From: Pseudoduganella sp.
GTDB taxonomy: Bacteria; Pseudomonadota; Gammaproteobacteria; Burkholderiales; Burkholderiaceae_D
Reading direction: 5' to 3'
Length of the DNA stretch: 53,024 bases
Assembly: GCA_021323265.1 (NCBI GenBank)
Contig: JAJTCO010000028.1
Location: 1-53,024 of the forward strand
Positions within the stretch are counted from its first letter, which is position 1. Each line of letters starts with the position of its first letter. The notes beneath the pieces were generated by a model. The model saw only the letters and a list, made by a program, of their open reading frames with translations. It made no database searches and was not told the DNA's origin. Shown here piece by piece: positions 16,569 through 25,743 of the stretch. The translations under genes and the position numbers were made by a program.

Positions 16569-17528
16569 ATGCAGCAAGAAATCCGCTTTGCCACCTTCAA
16601 CGTCTGCAACCTTGCCCCGCCCGGGGCGAAACTGTACGACAACCTGCAGCCGCTCACGCCGCAGGAGTACGAGGCCAAGGCGGATTGGACGGCGCAGCAA
16701 CTGGACCAGCTCGACGCCGACGTGATCGGCTTCCAGGAAATCTTCTCCCAGGAAGCCTTGCGCGACGTGCTGTCGCGCACGCGCAAGTACCGCGAGGCGG
16801 TGCACGCCGGCTTCGACCCCGATCCCGGCGCCTCCCGCCTGACGCCCAATGTAGCCCTGGTGTCGCGCCTGCCCCTGATGGCGGCGCCGGAGGTCTATGC
16901 CAATTTTCCCGAAGGCGTGCCGTCCGATTCGGGCGTGCTCGACTCCGACCGCTTTGCGCGCGCCCCCCTGCACGCCCAGGTCCTGTTGCCCAACGAGGCA
17001 GTGGTGGACGTCATCGTGGTGCACCTGAAGTCGCGCCGGCCGGACTACCGCAGCGGCGATACGGCGGAAGATCCGCTGCACCTGGCCATGGCCAGCCTGC
17101 GCTCCCTGGTCTGGCGCGGCACGGAAGCGGTGGCCTTGCGCGTGCTGCTCAGCAAGATGATGCGGGAGACGCGCCGGCCCTGCGTCGTGCTGGGGGACTT
17201 CAACGACACGGCCGACGCCGTGACCACCACCATTGTGCTGGGCAACGGCGGCGGCATCCTGCCGGGCGACGAGCGGCGCGGCCGCATGTACGACGCCAAC
17301 CAGATCCAGCTGCGCCAGGACCATCTGCGCCAGGTGGCCTACACCAGCATCCACGAAGGCCACTATTCCACCATCGACCACGTGCTGGTGTCGGAGGAAT
17401 TCAACCCGGCCTCGCCGCGCGCCATCGGCGAGGTGCTGGACGTGAGCTACTTCAACGACCACCTGCGCCAGGAACGGCCCGAAGTGTCGGACCACGGCCA
17501 GGTGGTGGTGCGCATGCGCCTGCGCTGA
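16569..17528 (+). CDS. Endonuclease/exonuclease/phosphatase family protein
   Basis: A 319-residue metal-dependent phosphoesterase of the EEP (DNase I/exonuclease III) fold. Catalytic signatures are present in order: FATFNVCNL at the start, GFQEIF with the metal-binding Glu, VVHLKSRR, VVLGDFND, and the terminal SDHGQVV with the catalytic Asp-His. No signal peptide or membrane segment is seen, so the enzyme is probably cytoplasmic. The substrate (DNA, RNA, inositol phosphate or lipid) cannot be told. GGAGAGGAG upstream of ATG supports this start. A convergent GGDEF-EAL gene begins 9 bp after its stop. Confidence 0.9.
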   Translation: MQQEIRFATFNVCNLAPPGAKLYDNLQPLTPQEYEAKADWTAQQLDQLDADVIGFQEIFSQEALRDVLSRTRKYREAVHAGFDPDPGASRLTPNVALVSRLPLMAAPEVYANFPEGVPSDSGVLDSDRFARAPLHAQVLLPNEAVVDVIVVHLKSRRPDYRSGDTAEDPLHLAMASLRSLVWRGTEAVALRVLLSKMMRETRRPCVVLGDFNDTADAVTTTIVLGNGGGILPGDERRGRMYDANQIQLRQDHLRQVAYTSIHEGHYSTIDHVLVSEEFNPASPRAIGEVLDVSYFNDHLRQERPEVSDHGQVVVRMRLR

Positions 17529-17537
17529 ACGGGCGCC

Positions 17538-19961
17538 TCAGAGGGCGCGCGCGGCGGCCAGCTGGCCCTGGTATTGGTCGCAGCCCAGCTCGCGCAGCAG
17601 GGAAAGCTGCTCCTCGTTGCGCACGCCTTCGGCAATCACGGTCAAGTCCAGGCTGTGCGCCAGGGCGATGATGCTGCGGATGAGGGTGGCGTCCGTGCCA
17701 TTGTCGAGGAAAGACTGGGCGATCTTCAGCTTATCGATGGGGAATTCCTTGAGCTGGGCCAGGCGCGAGTAGCCGGTGCCGAAATCGTCGATCGAGACGC
17801 GCACGCCCAGTTCGCGCAGGCTGGCCAGCTTGGCCGGCACGTCCTGCCCGCCGCGCATGATGACATCTTCGGTCAGCTCCAGTTCCAGCCACCGGGGCGC
17901 CAGGCCGGTGGCGCGCAAGGCGTCGCCGACGCTGTCGACGAAGTTCTTGTGCATCAGCTGGGTAAGCGCGACATTGACCGACACCGCCAGTGGGCGCCCC
18001 TCCTCCTGCCAGGCGCGGGCACGGGTGCAGGCCGTGTGCAGCACCCAGGCGCCGATGGGCACCATCAGCCCGCTCTCCTGCGCCACGTCGATGAAGCGCT
18101 CCGGCAGCAGCAAGCCGTGCTCGGGATGGCGCCAGCGCAGCAGCGCTTCCATGCCGACCACGTGGCCGTTGGCGACATCCACCTCCGCCTCGTACTCCAG
18201 CTCGAACAGGCCATCGTCCAGCGCGCGCCGCAAGCCCTTCTCGATGGCGGAACGCTCGACCACGCGCGCATTCATTTCCTGGGAGAAGAACTGGAAGCGG
18301 TCGCGCCCGCCCTGCTTGGCGTGGTACATCGCGATGTCGGCGTGCTTGACCAGGCTGTCGATATCGGCCCCGTCCTGCGGGAACATGGCGATGCCGATCG
18401 AGGTCGACACGTGCAGCAGGTGCTCGCCCATGACGTACTCCTGGGTCACGGCCTGCAGCACGGTCTGCGCCACGTGGGCCGCCCGCTCCGGCCCGCCGAT
18501 ATCGGTCAGCACGATGACGAACTCGTCGCCGCCGTGCCGGCTGACGGTGTCGGCGCCGCGCACGCATCGCAGCAGGCGCCCGGCCACTTCCTTGAGCAGC
18601 CGGTCGCCCACGGCATGCCCAAGCGTGTCGTTGATCATCTTGAAGCGGTCCAGGTCGAGGAACAGCACGGCCAGCGCGCTCTTGCTGCGGCGGGCCGCCG
18701 CCATGGCCAGGTTCAGCCGGTCCAGCAGCAACACCCGGTTCGGCAGGTCGGTCAGGAAGTCGTGCTCGGCCAGGTGGCGCGTGTACTCCTCGCTCTTCTT
18801 GCGCTCCGTGATGTCGGACAGGCTGCCCATATAGTTGCTCACCCGGCCGGCCGGGTCGCGGATCGCGGTCACGCTGACCCAGCAGGGGAAAATCTCGCCA
18901 TTCTTGCGGCGCGCCCAGGTTTCACCCTGCCAATGGTCGGTGGCGTCGACCTGGCTCCACACTTCGCGGTAAAAGGAATCGTCCTGCATCCCCGATCGGT
19001 ACAGGCTGATCGGTTGGCCCAGCAGCTCGCCGGGTTCGAAACCGGTGGCGTGCGTATACGCACGGTTGCTGGCAATGACGTAGCGGCGCCGGTCGGTCAG
19101 CACGATGGCGTCGCGGCTGTTTTCAAACACCTGGGCCGCCAGTTGCAGCGTGCGCTCGGCCTGCTTGCGCGCGGAAATGTCGCGCACCACCACGTACAGC
19201 AGGTCCGACTGTCCCGGCTGCAGGGCCGTCATCAGCACTTCCGCCCAGAACGGCATGCCGGTGCAATCCGTGTAGCACCATTCGAAGCGGCAATTGCCTT
19301 CATGGAAGGCGATCGCTTCCTTGCGCGCCACGCCCGTTTCCGAGACTTCACCGCCGGGCTGGCGCAGCGGCGAGAATTCGTGCAGGCAGTGGCCCGCCAG
19401 GCGGTTGGCGGCATCGCACTTGAACAAGTGCACCGCGGCCGGGTTGGCTTCCACGATGGTGCCGTCGCGCATCACGAGGATGGCGTCGCTGGAGCGGCCA
19501 AACATCAGGGAAAATTCCTGGCCCACGGCGCGCAATGCCGATTCATCTTCCTTGCGCTGGGTGATGTCGACATCCATGCAGACGACCTGGGACACCTTGC
19601 CGTCGTGCCACACCGGCACCTTGGTCGAATACAGCCACCGATCCTGCCCCGCGGCAGTGCGCACGTGCCAGTCGCCCAGCGGACCGGCCTGGCCGCTGCG
19701 CCACACTTCCTCCAGCATGGCGTCGTGCTCCTCCTGGCGCTCGGCGCGCGACATCACCTCCGCCAGCGGGCGCCCGATCAATTGCGGAATTGGCAAGCCG
19801 GCCAGACTGGCGAACTGGGCATTGCAGAGCGTGACGACGCCGCTGCGGTCGCAGCTGCAAACGGCCACCAGCGGCGATTGTTCGAGGGCGCCAACCATGC
19901 GTGCGATCAAGTCCAGTGCGGCATGCACGGACGTCAGCTGGGTGGGCAGTGGGGTACTCAT
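17538..19961 (-). CDS. Triple-PAS GGDEF-EAL protein
   Basis: An 807-residue soluble cyclic-di-GMP protein. Three PAS units occupy roughly residues 15-135, 140-265 and 270-390, then GGDEF 400-555 and EAL 565-807. The cyclase site GGDEF (477-481) and its I-site RGAD (468-471) are intact. In the EAL domain, EAL (605-607), N663, E695/E698, D725/D726, K746, E778 and the QG pair (798-799) are kept. The usual LKID Asp is Ala748, AEGVE reads AEGVR, YQP reads YEA, and the protein stops after QGQLAAARAL, earlier than usual. It may be bifunctional or have a weakened phosphodiesterase. The open frame upstream of this Met has no PAS similarity. Confidence 0.93.
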   Translation of the reverse strand: MSTPLPTQLTSVHAALDLIARMVGALEQSPLVAVCSCDRSGVVTLCNAQFASLAGLPIPQLIGRPLAEVMSRAERQEEHDAMLEEVWRSGQAGPLGDWHVRTAAGQDRWLYSTKVPVWHDGKVSQVVCMDVDITQRKEDESALRAVGQEFSLMFGRSSDAILVMRDGTIVEANPAAVHLFKCDAANRLAGHCLHEFSPLRQPGGEVSETGVARKEAIAFHEGNCRFEWCYTDCTGMPFWAEVLMTALQPGQSDLLYVVVRDISARKQAERTLQLAAQVFENSRDAIVLTDRRRYVIASNRAYTHATGFEPGELLGQPISLYRSGMQDDSFYREVWSQVDATDHWQGETWARRKNGEIFPCWVSVTAIRDPAGRVSNYMGSLSDITERKKSEEYTRHLAEHDFLTDLPNRVLLLDRLNLAMAAARRSKSALAVLFLDLDRFKMINDTLGHAVGDRLLKEVAGRLLRCVRGADTVSRHGGDEFVIVLTDIGGPERAAHVAQTVLQAVTQEYVMGEHLLHVSTSIGIAMFPQDGADIDSLVKHADIAMYHAKQGGRDRFQFFSQEMNARVVERSAIEKGLRRALDDGLFELEYEAEVDVANGHVVGMEALLRWRHPEHGLLLPERFIDVAQESGLMVPIGAWVLHTACTRARAWQEEGRPLAVSVNVALTQLMHKNFVDSVGDALRATGLAPRWLELELTEDVIMRGGQDVPAKLASLRELGVRVSIDDFGTGYSRLAQLKEFPIDKLKIAQSFLDNGTDATLIRSIIALAHSLDLTVIAEGVRNEEQLSLLRELGCDQYQGQLAAARAL

Positions 19962-20151
19962 ACACCATTCTTGGCCATGCCGGTCCCGCGCCGCTTGCGC
20001 TGCGTCAAAGGTGCGGCTCCTTCCCGGCTTTTTGCATTTCAAGTCGCCGATTGCGCGCTTTATCGCATTTGCGTGGCGACTGGACTTGTTAAATCCTACA
20101 GTGTCACCATCGCAACCCGCGCCAGCGGACAACATTAACCAAGAGACAATA

Positions 20152-21351
20152 ATGAGCCCACAGCCCGTGCACCTGAAATCCCCGAACCGCTGGCGCCTCC
20201 CCCTGATCGGCCTGGTCGTGCTGGGCCTGGCCGGTGGCGGCTGGAGCGTCATGCAATCGCAGGCCAAGCCGACCGCCGCCAAGGGCGCACCCGGCCAGGC
20301 CAGGCAGCCGGTCATGGAACTGGCCAGCGCGGACGTGGCGCCGATCGGCGCACGCCGCCTGAGCGTCGGCCTGCCGCTGTCGGGCTCGCTGGTGCCGGTG
20401 AGCCAGGCCACCATCAAGTCCAAGGTATCGGGCCAGGTGCAGGAAGCGGCCCTGCGCGAAGGCGTGGCGGTGCAGGCGGGCCAGGTGCTGGCGCGCCTCG
20501 ACCAGGCCGACCTGAAGGCGCGCCTGCAGCAACAGCAAGCCATGCTGGACGAAGCCCAGGCGCGCCTGGCCATGGCCCAGAAGAACGAGTACAACGCGAC
20601 CGCGCTGCTGTCGCAGAAATTCATTTCGCAAACCAGCTTCGACACCACGGCCAATGCCGTCGAGCTGGCGCGCGCCAACGTCAAATCGGCTTCCGCCTTG
20701 GTCGAGCTGGCACGCATCGCGCTCAATGACAGCGTGATCCGCGCCCCGATCGGCGGAATCATCTCGAAACGTCATGTGCAGGCGGGCGATAAAGTCGCGC
20801 CTGACATGCCCGTCTACACCATCGTCGGCCTGAACGAGCTGACGCTGGAGGCGCAAGTGCCCACCACCGACATCCCGCGCGTCAAGCCCGGCCAGGAAGT
20901 GCGCTTCCAGGTCGATGGCTTCGCCCAGCGCGAGTTCAGCGGCAAGGTGGCGCGCATCAATCCGACCACCGAGGCCGGCTCACGCGCCATGCTGGTGTAC
21001 GTGAGCGTGGACAATGCCGACGGCGCCCTGCGCGGCGGCATGTTCGCCAAGGGCAGCCTGACCACCGAAAAGGGCCGCGAGGCGCCGGTCGTGCCGCTGG
21101 CAGCCTTGCGCGAAGAGGCCGGCAAGCAGGTCGTCTACACCGTGGTCGATGGCGCCGTGGTGGCGCAGCCGGTCAAGCTGGGCCTGCGCAGCGACGACGA
21201 AGGCGTGGTCGAAGTGAGCGAAGGGCTGGCGCCGGGCGCGCAGGTGCTGATCGCCAAGCTGGAAGGATTGAAACCTGGCGCCAAGGTCAAGCTGCCGCCC
21301 GCCGCGCTGCCTGCCGCCAAGCCGGCCATGCTGGCCGCTGCCAAGGGCTAA
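20152..21351 (+). CDS. RND efflux periplasmic adaptor (membrane fusion protein)
   Basis: A 399-residue HlyD/AcrA-type adaptor. It has an N-terminal hydrophobic anchor (about residues 13-33, PLIGLVVLGLAGGGW), a biotinyl-lipoyl half-domain (VSGQVQEAALREGVAVQAGQ, read with its second half at IRAPIGGIISKRHVQAGDKV), a coiled-coil hairpin between them (about 115-180), and beta-barrel and membrane-proximal domains. It bridges the inner-membrane pump and an outer-membrane channel. The start follows an AGAGACA site. The pump gene begins 12 bp downstream. No TolC-like gene is near, so the outer-membrane partner must be encoded elsewhere. Confidence 0.93.
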   Translation: MSPQPVHLKSPNRWRLPLIGLVVLGLAGGGWSVMQSQAKPTAAKGAPGQARQPVMELASADVAPIGARRLSVGLPLSGSLVPVSQATIKSKVSGQVQEAALREGVAVQAGQVLARLDQADLKARLQQQQAMLDEAQARLAMAQKNEYNATALLSQKFISQTSFDTTANAVELARANVKSASALVELARIALNDSVIRAPIGGIISKRHVQAGDKVAPDMPVYTIVGLNELTLEAQVPTTDIPRVKPGQEVRFQVDGFAQREFSGKVARINPTTEAGSRAMLVYVSVDNADGALRGGMFAKGSLTTEKGREAPVVPLAALREEAGKQVVYTVVDGAVVAQPVKLGLRSDDEGVVEVSEGLAPGAQVLIAKLEGLKPGAKVKLPPAALPAAKPAMLAAAKG

Positions 21352-21363
21352 TGGGGGCGCGCC

Positions 21364-24300
21364 ATGTGGATCACTAAAATCTCGATCCGCCAGCCGGTCT
21401 TTGCCACCATGGTGATGGTGGCATTGATGGTGCTTGGCATCTTTTCCTACAAGGGCCTCGGCGTGGAGTCCATGCCGAACGTCAGCTTCCCGTTCGCCGC
21501 CATCGAAGTCAATTACCCCGGCGCGTCGCCGGAAGCGGTGGAAAACGACCTGACCCGTCCCATCGAGGACATCGTCAACACCGTCAGCGGCGTCAAGACC
21601 ATCCGCGCCAACTCGTGGGAGGGCAAGTCGGGCGTCTACCTCGAGTTCGAGCTGTCCACCAATATGGACCGCGCCATGCAGGACGTGCGCGACAAGATCG
21701 CGCTGATCCGGCCGCGCTTCCCGCGCGAGGCGAAGGAACCCTTCATCGCCCGCGCCGAAGGCGAGAACGACCAGCCCATCGTCAATATCGTGATGACGTC
21801 GGACAAGCGCAGCCTGCGCGAACTGTCCACCATGACCGACCAGCTGATCGCCAAGCGCTTCCAGGGCGTGCCCGGCGTGGGACAGGTGCGCGTTTCAGGC
21901 ACCACCAAGCGCCAGATGCTGGTGAGCCCGCGCCCTTCCGACATGCGCGCCCACGGCGTCGGCGTGGATGAACTGGTGCGTGCGATCCAGTCCACCAACA
22001 CCAACCTGCCGGCCGGCCGCATTTCGGCCGACGTGTCGGAATCGCTGGTGCGCGTGGAGGGCAAGCTGAAGGAAGCCGCCGAATTCAACAAGATCATCGT
22101 GGCGCGCCGCGCCAACGGCCCGGTCTACCTGGAGCAGGTGGCCGACGTGGTGGACGGCGAGGCGGAAGAACAGTCGATCGCGCGCGTGAACGGCCAGCGC
22201 GGCGTGTCCATGGAAATCACCAAGGTGCAGGATGCCAACGTGGTCGAGGTGGGCAACGGCGTGAGCAAGGTGACGGAGAACCTGAGGAAGACCCTGCCGG
22301 AAGACATCAAGCTGCGCATCCTGGACAACCAGGCCGACCGCGTGCAGGCCCAGCTCGATAACGTGAAGCGCACCATCATCGAAGGCGCCGTGCTGACGAT
22401 GGTGATCGTATTCTTCTTCCTGCACTCGTGGCGCTCCACCGTGATCACCGGCCTGACGCTGCCGATCTCGGTGCTCGCCTCCTTCATCGCCATGAAGGCG
22501 TTCGGCTTCACCCTCAATTTCCTGACCCTGATGGCGCTGTCGCTGTGCATCGGCCTGCTGATCGACGACGCCATCGTGGTGCGCGAAAACATCGTGCGCC
22601 ACCTGGGCTTCGGCAAGCACCACCGCAAGGCCGCCGAGGATGGCACCAACGAAATCGGCGTGGCCGTGATGGCCACCACCTTCGCCATCGTTGCCGTGTT
22701 CGTGCCGGTGGCCTTCATGGACGGCATCATCGGCCGCTTCTTCCTGCAGTTCGGCGTGACGGTGACGGTGGCGGTGCTGGTGTCGCTGTTCGTGTCCTTC
22801 ACCCTGGATCCGATGCTGTCCGCCGTCTGGCACGACCCGGTCAAGGACCGCTTCAAGTACGTGCCCTGGCTGGGCCGCGTGATGGAGAAGGTCGAGCATG
22901 GGGTGGAGCACGTGCACAGGATCTACGCCAGGGTGCTGGGCTTTGCGCTGGCCTGGCGCAAGCTGACCCTGCTAAGCGCCGTGCTGCTGTTTGCCGGCAG
23001 CCTGCTGCTGGTGCCGCTGATCGGCGGCGAGATGTTCCCGAAAACCGACCAGGGCTGGATCAACCTGCAGTTCAAGGTGCCGGTCGGCTCCAGCCTGGAA
23101 TACAACAGCGCCAAGGCGGAGCAGGTCGAGAAGATCCTCCAGGAGTTCCCGGAAATCGATTCGATGCAGACCACGGTCGGCACCTGGGAAGGCCGCCATG
23201 TCACGCGCCTGAACCTGCGCCTGACCGACATCAAGAAAACCAAGCGCCGCTCGCAGGAAGAGCTGGAGCAGGCCATGCGCGCGCGCCTGGCGTCGGTGCC
23301 CGGCATCACGCAGTCGTCCGGCAACAAGCCGATTTTCATCGCCATCCTGGGTACGGATGAAGCCAAGCTGGAAGCGACCGCGCAGGAATTGATGGCCAGG
23401 ATGCGCAAGATCAAGGGCGTGGCCGACCTGGAATACAGCCAGGAAGGCGCCAACCCGTCGGTGACGCTGAAGATCAACAATGAACTGGCCAGCGACCTTG
23501 GCTTGTCGGTGCAGCAGATCGGCGCCGCCATGCGTCCCTTCGTCGGCGGCGACACGGTGAGCTACTGGCTCGCCAGCGATGGCCAGAACTATGAAGTCAA
23601 CGTGCAGCTGCCCAAGTCGGGCCGCCAGCGCGTGGCCGACCTGGCCGACCTGGCCATTGCCTCCAGCAAGAACGACGCAAACGGCAACCCGGTCATGGTG
23701 CCGCTGCGCCAGGTGGTCGACTTCGTGCCCTCCTTCAGCCCGCAAGTGCTGAAACGCCAGGCCCTGCAGCGCCGCGTGGCAATTTACGCCGCCCATGAAG
23801 GCCGCCCGGGCGGCGACATCGATGCCGACGTGAAGAAGGCCATGGATTCGATGCAGCTGCCCGATGGCGTGCGCTTCGACGTGGCGGGCAATGCACAGCA
23901 GATGGCCGAAACCATGAACGGCGCCATGATGGCGCTGGGCATCGCGATCATCTTCATCTACCTGGTGCTGGCGTCGCAGTTCGGCAGCTACCTGCAGCCG
24001 ATTGCGATCATGGTGTCGCTGCCGATGTCGCTGATCGGCGTGCTGGCGGCGCTGCTGGTGACAGGTTCCACCCTGAACGTGTTCTCGGTGATCGGCGTGA
24101 TCATGCTGATGGGGCTGGTGACCAAGAATGCGATCCTGCTGGTGGACTTCACCAACCATGGCCAGCGCGAAGGCAAGTCGCAGTACGAGGCCATCATGGA
24201 TGCGGGCCAGGTGCGCCTGCGCCCGATCCTGATGACCACGCTGGCCATGATCTTCGGCATGCTGCCGATGGCGATCGGGCTGGGCGAAGGCGGCGAAACC

Positions 24301-24477
24301 CAGGCGCCGATGGGGCGCGCCGTGATTGGCGGCGTGATCACGTCCACCCTGCTGACCCTGGTCGTGGTGCCGGTGGCCTACAGCTATCTCGACAATTTCG
24401 GCAAGCGCGCCAAGCGCTGGCTGCGCAAGGGCCACGAGGCCGCTGCCGAACCCTCCAGCGTGGCCGAGGCCGCGTAA
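21364..24477 (+). CDS. RND multidrug efflux permease (HAE1-type)
   Basis: A 1037-residue proton-driven inner-membrane pump of the AcrB/MexB superfamily. The N terminus WITKISIRQPVFATMVMVAL is the first transmembrane helix. The proton-relay Asp pair sits in TM4 (IGLLIDDAIVV), and large periplasmic loops follow TM1 and TM7. The C terminus has MGLVTKNAILLVDF in TM10. Length and symmetry are normal for the family. The closest recognisable type is the MdtB/MuxB-like to general HAE1 group, so substrates could be drugs or bile-like compounds. It forms a two-gene operon with the adaptor. Confidence 0.95.
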   Translation: MWITKISIRQPVFATMVMVALMVLGIFSYKGLGVESMPNVSFPFAAIEVNYPGASPEAVENDLTRPIEDIVNTVSGVKTIRANSWEGKSGVYLEFELSTNMDRAMQDVRDKIALIRPRFPREAKEPFIARAEGENDQPIVNIVMTSDKRSLRELSTMTDQLIAKRFQGVPGVGQVRVSGTTKRQMLVSPRPSDMRAHGVGVDELVRAIQSTNTNLPAGRISADVSESLVRVEGKLKEAAEFNKIIVARRANGPVYLEQVADVVDGEAEEQSIARVNGQRGVSMEITKVQDANVVEVGNGVSKVTENLRKTLPEDIKLRILDNQADRVQAQLDNVKRTIIEGAVLTMVIVFFFLHSWRSTVITGLTLPISVLASFIAMKAFGFTLNFLTLMALSLCIGLLIDDAIVVRENIVRHLGFGKHHRKAAEDGTNEIGVAVMATTFAIVAVFVPVAFMDGIIGRFFLQFGVTVTVAVLVSLFVSFTLDPMLSAVWHDPVKDRFKYVPWLGRVMEKVEHGVEHVHRIYARVLGFALAWRKLTLLSAVLLFAGSLLLVPLIGGEMFPKTDQGWINLQFKVPVGSSLEYNSAKAEQVEKILQEFPEIDSMQTTVGTWEGRHVTRLNLRLTDIKKTKRRSQEELEQAMRARLASVPGITQSSGNKPIFIAILGTDEAKLEATAQELMARMRKIKGVADLEYSQEGANPSVTLKINNELASDLGLSVQQIGAAMRPFVGGDTVSYWLASDGQNYEVNVQLPKSGRQRVADLADLAIASSKNDANGNPVMVPLRQVVDFVPSFSPQVLKRQALQRRVAIYAAHEGRPGGDIDADVKKAMDSMQLPDGVRFDVAGNAQQMAETMNGAMMALGIAIIFIYLVLASQFGSYLQPIAIMVSLPMSLIGVLAALLVTGSTLNVFSVIGVIMLMGLVTKNAILLVDFTNHGQREGKSQYEAIMDAGQVRLRPILMTTLAMIFGMLPMAIGLGEGGETQAPMGRAVIGGVITSTLLTLVVVPVAYSYLDNFGKRAKRWLRKGHEAAAEPSSVAEAA

Positions 24478-24539
24478 CCGGTTTCGCCCGAACAGTCCTT
24501 GCAGTGGCGGGGACGTGACGGCGTTCCAAGCAGTAGCGT

Positions 24540-24605
24540 CCGCCGGATGGCCGTCCCGTCCACCTTGGGGTCAGACCCTTTGTGGACGGGACGGCCATCC
24601 GGCGG
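24540..24605. repeat. 24-bp perfect inverted repeat with 18-nt loop (REP-like)
   Basis: Two identical 24-bp arms in inverted orientation (24540-24563 and 24582-24605) flank an 18-nt loop. The loop itself contains the small palindrome GGGTCAGACCC. The element lies between the convergent ends of the RND permease and a small basic protein gene, ending 6 bp from the latter's stop codon. There is no U tract, so it is not a classical terminator. It resembles REP/BIME palindromes mobilised by RAYT transposases, or a miniature inverted-repeat element. No transposase gene is nearby. Confidence 0.85.
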
Positions 24606-24611
24606 GCGCAG

Positions 24612-24785
24612 CTATTCTGGCGTGGTGGTATCCGTTTCGGGCGTTTCGTAGCCGGCTTCGTCGGCAGCCTGCTCGTCGGCGGGCTGATGCTTCGATGCCT
24701 GCTTCTTTTGCGCCTTTTCTTCAGCCTTGCGCTTCTTTTCCAGCTCGCGCTGGCGTTTTTCGTATGCAAAATTGGTTTTTGCCAT
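24612..24785 (-). CDS. Small Lys/Glu-rich basic protein, unknown
   Basis: A 57-residue reading frame. It has a very strong Shine-Dalgarno (AGGAGGTAACCC before ATG). The first 35 residues (MAKTNFAYEKRQRELEKKRK and on) are dominated by Lys, Glu, Arg and Gln and should form one charged helix or coiled coil. The last 20 residues are acidic and Thr-rich (ETPETDTTTPE). Composition and signals look like a genuine conserved small protein, possibly nucleic-acid or ribosome associated, but I know no function. It is divergent in promoter direction from nothing close; xerD begins upstream on the same strand. Confidence 0.75.
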   Translation of the reverse strand: MAKTNFAYEKRQRELEKKRKAEEKAQKKQASKHQPADEQAADEAGYETPETDTTTPE

Positions 24786-24840
24786 GGGTTACCTCCTGAA
24801 TGCCTACATTAGGCCGATTGAAGTTGGCGTGCAAACGAAA

Positions 24841-25743
24841 TTATCCGCGGGGATGATGTAACGCATGAATCTGCTTCAGGCGCTCGCGTGCGACGTGCGT
24901 GTAGATCTGGGTGGTGGAGATATCTGCGTGGCCAAGCAATAGCTGTACCACCCGCAGGTCGGCGCCGTGGTTCAGCAGGTGGGTGGCAAAGGCATGGCGC
25001 AAGGTGTGCGGCGACAGGGGCGCGCTGATGCCGGCCTTGAGGGCGTGTTTCTTTACAACAACCCAAAACATCTGGCGCGTCATCGGGCCGCCGCGCCCGG
25101 TGACGAACAGGGCGTCGTCCTGCTGGCCGTCGAGGATGGCGGCGCGCGCCTGCCGCAGGTAGCGCTCGAGCCACAGGCGCGCCTGTTCGCCGAACGGAAC
25201 CAGGCGCGTCTTGGCGCCCTTGCCCGTGATGCGCAGCACGCCGTCGTTCATGCTCACTTCCAGCGTCTTGAGCGCCACCAGTTCCGACACGCGCAAGCCG
25301 CTGGCGTACATCAGCTCCAGCATGGTGCGGTCGCGCAGGCCGAGCGGGGTGCGCAGGTCGGGCGCCTCCAGCAGCGCTTCCACCTGCCCTTCGCTCAGCG
25401 TGTGCACGAAGCGCAGCGCCTGCTTGGCCGAGGCCATGCGCAGGCAGGGGTCTTCGGCGATCTGGCGCTGGCGCAGCGCCAGCTGGTAGAAGCGCTTGAG
25501 CGCGGACAGGCGGCGGTTGGCCGAGCTGGCCTTGGTGTCGGCGTGGCGCGCCGCGAAATACGCCTGCAGGTCGGCCGTGCCGGCGGCCAGCAGGCTGCCG
25601 ACCGCGGGCCGGGCCGTTTCCAGCCACTTGGCAAAGGCGGTCAGGTCGCGCCGGTAGGCATCGAGCGAGTTCTTCGACAATCCGTCTTCCAGCCACAGGC
25701 TGTCGCAGAACTCGTCGATCAAAGCAAGGTTGCCTGCTGCCAT
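24841..25743 (-). CDS. xerD: Site-specific tyrosine recombinase XerD
   Basis: Resolves chromosome dimers at dif with XerC and FtsK. It is 300 residues, the normal XerD length. An N-terminal SAM-like core-binding domain (about 5-95) is followed by the catalytic domain with R151, K175, H246, R249, H272 and the nucleophile Y281 in ASGLRVSEL, GKGAKTR, PHTLRHAFATHLL, LLGHADIS and IYTHV. The C-terminal HALHHPRG tail is typical of XerD. The start at MAAGNLAL lies inside the ogt 3' end (25-bp overlap), so the two genes are likely co-transcribed. It is the housekeeping recombinase, not an element integrase. Confidence 0.95.
   Translation of the reverse strand: MAAGNLALIDEFCDSLWLEDGLSKNSLDAYRRDLTAFAKWLETARPAVGSLLAAGTADLQAYFAARHADTKASSANRRLSALKRFYQLALRQRQIAEDPCLRMASAKQALRFVHTLSEGQVEALLEAPDLRTPLGLRDRTMLELMYASGLRVSELVALKTLEVSMNDGVLRITGKGAKTRLVPFGEQARLWLERYLRQARAAILDGQQDDALFVTGRGGPMTRQMFWVVVKKHALKAGISAPLSPHTLRHAFATHLLNHGADLRVVQLLLGHADISTTQIYTHVARERLKQIHALHHPRG

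Noticed and set aside
20042..20081. AGTCGCC/GGCGACT inverted repeat between the EAL and RND genes
   Set aside because: The 26-nt spacer and only 7-bp arms in GC-rich DNA are within chance expectation, and no regulator is adjacent.
24841..25743. Tyrosine recombinase as the integrase of a mobile element
   Set aside because: Length, the C-terminal tail and the ogt neighbourhood mark it as housekeeping XerD. No attachment-site repeats or cargo are seen, even though tRNA genes exist elsewhere in the window.
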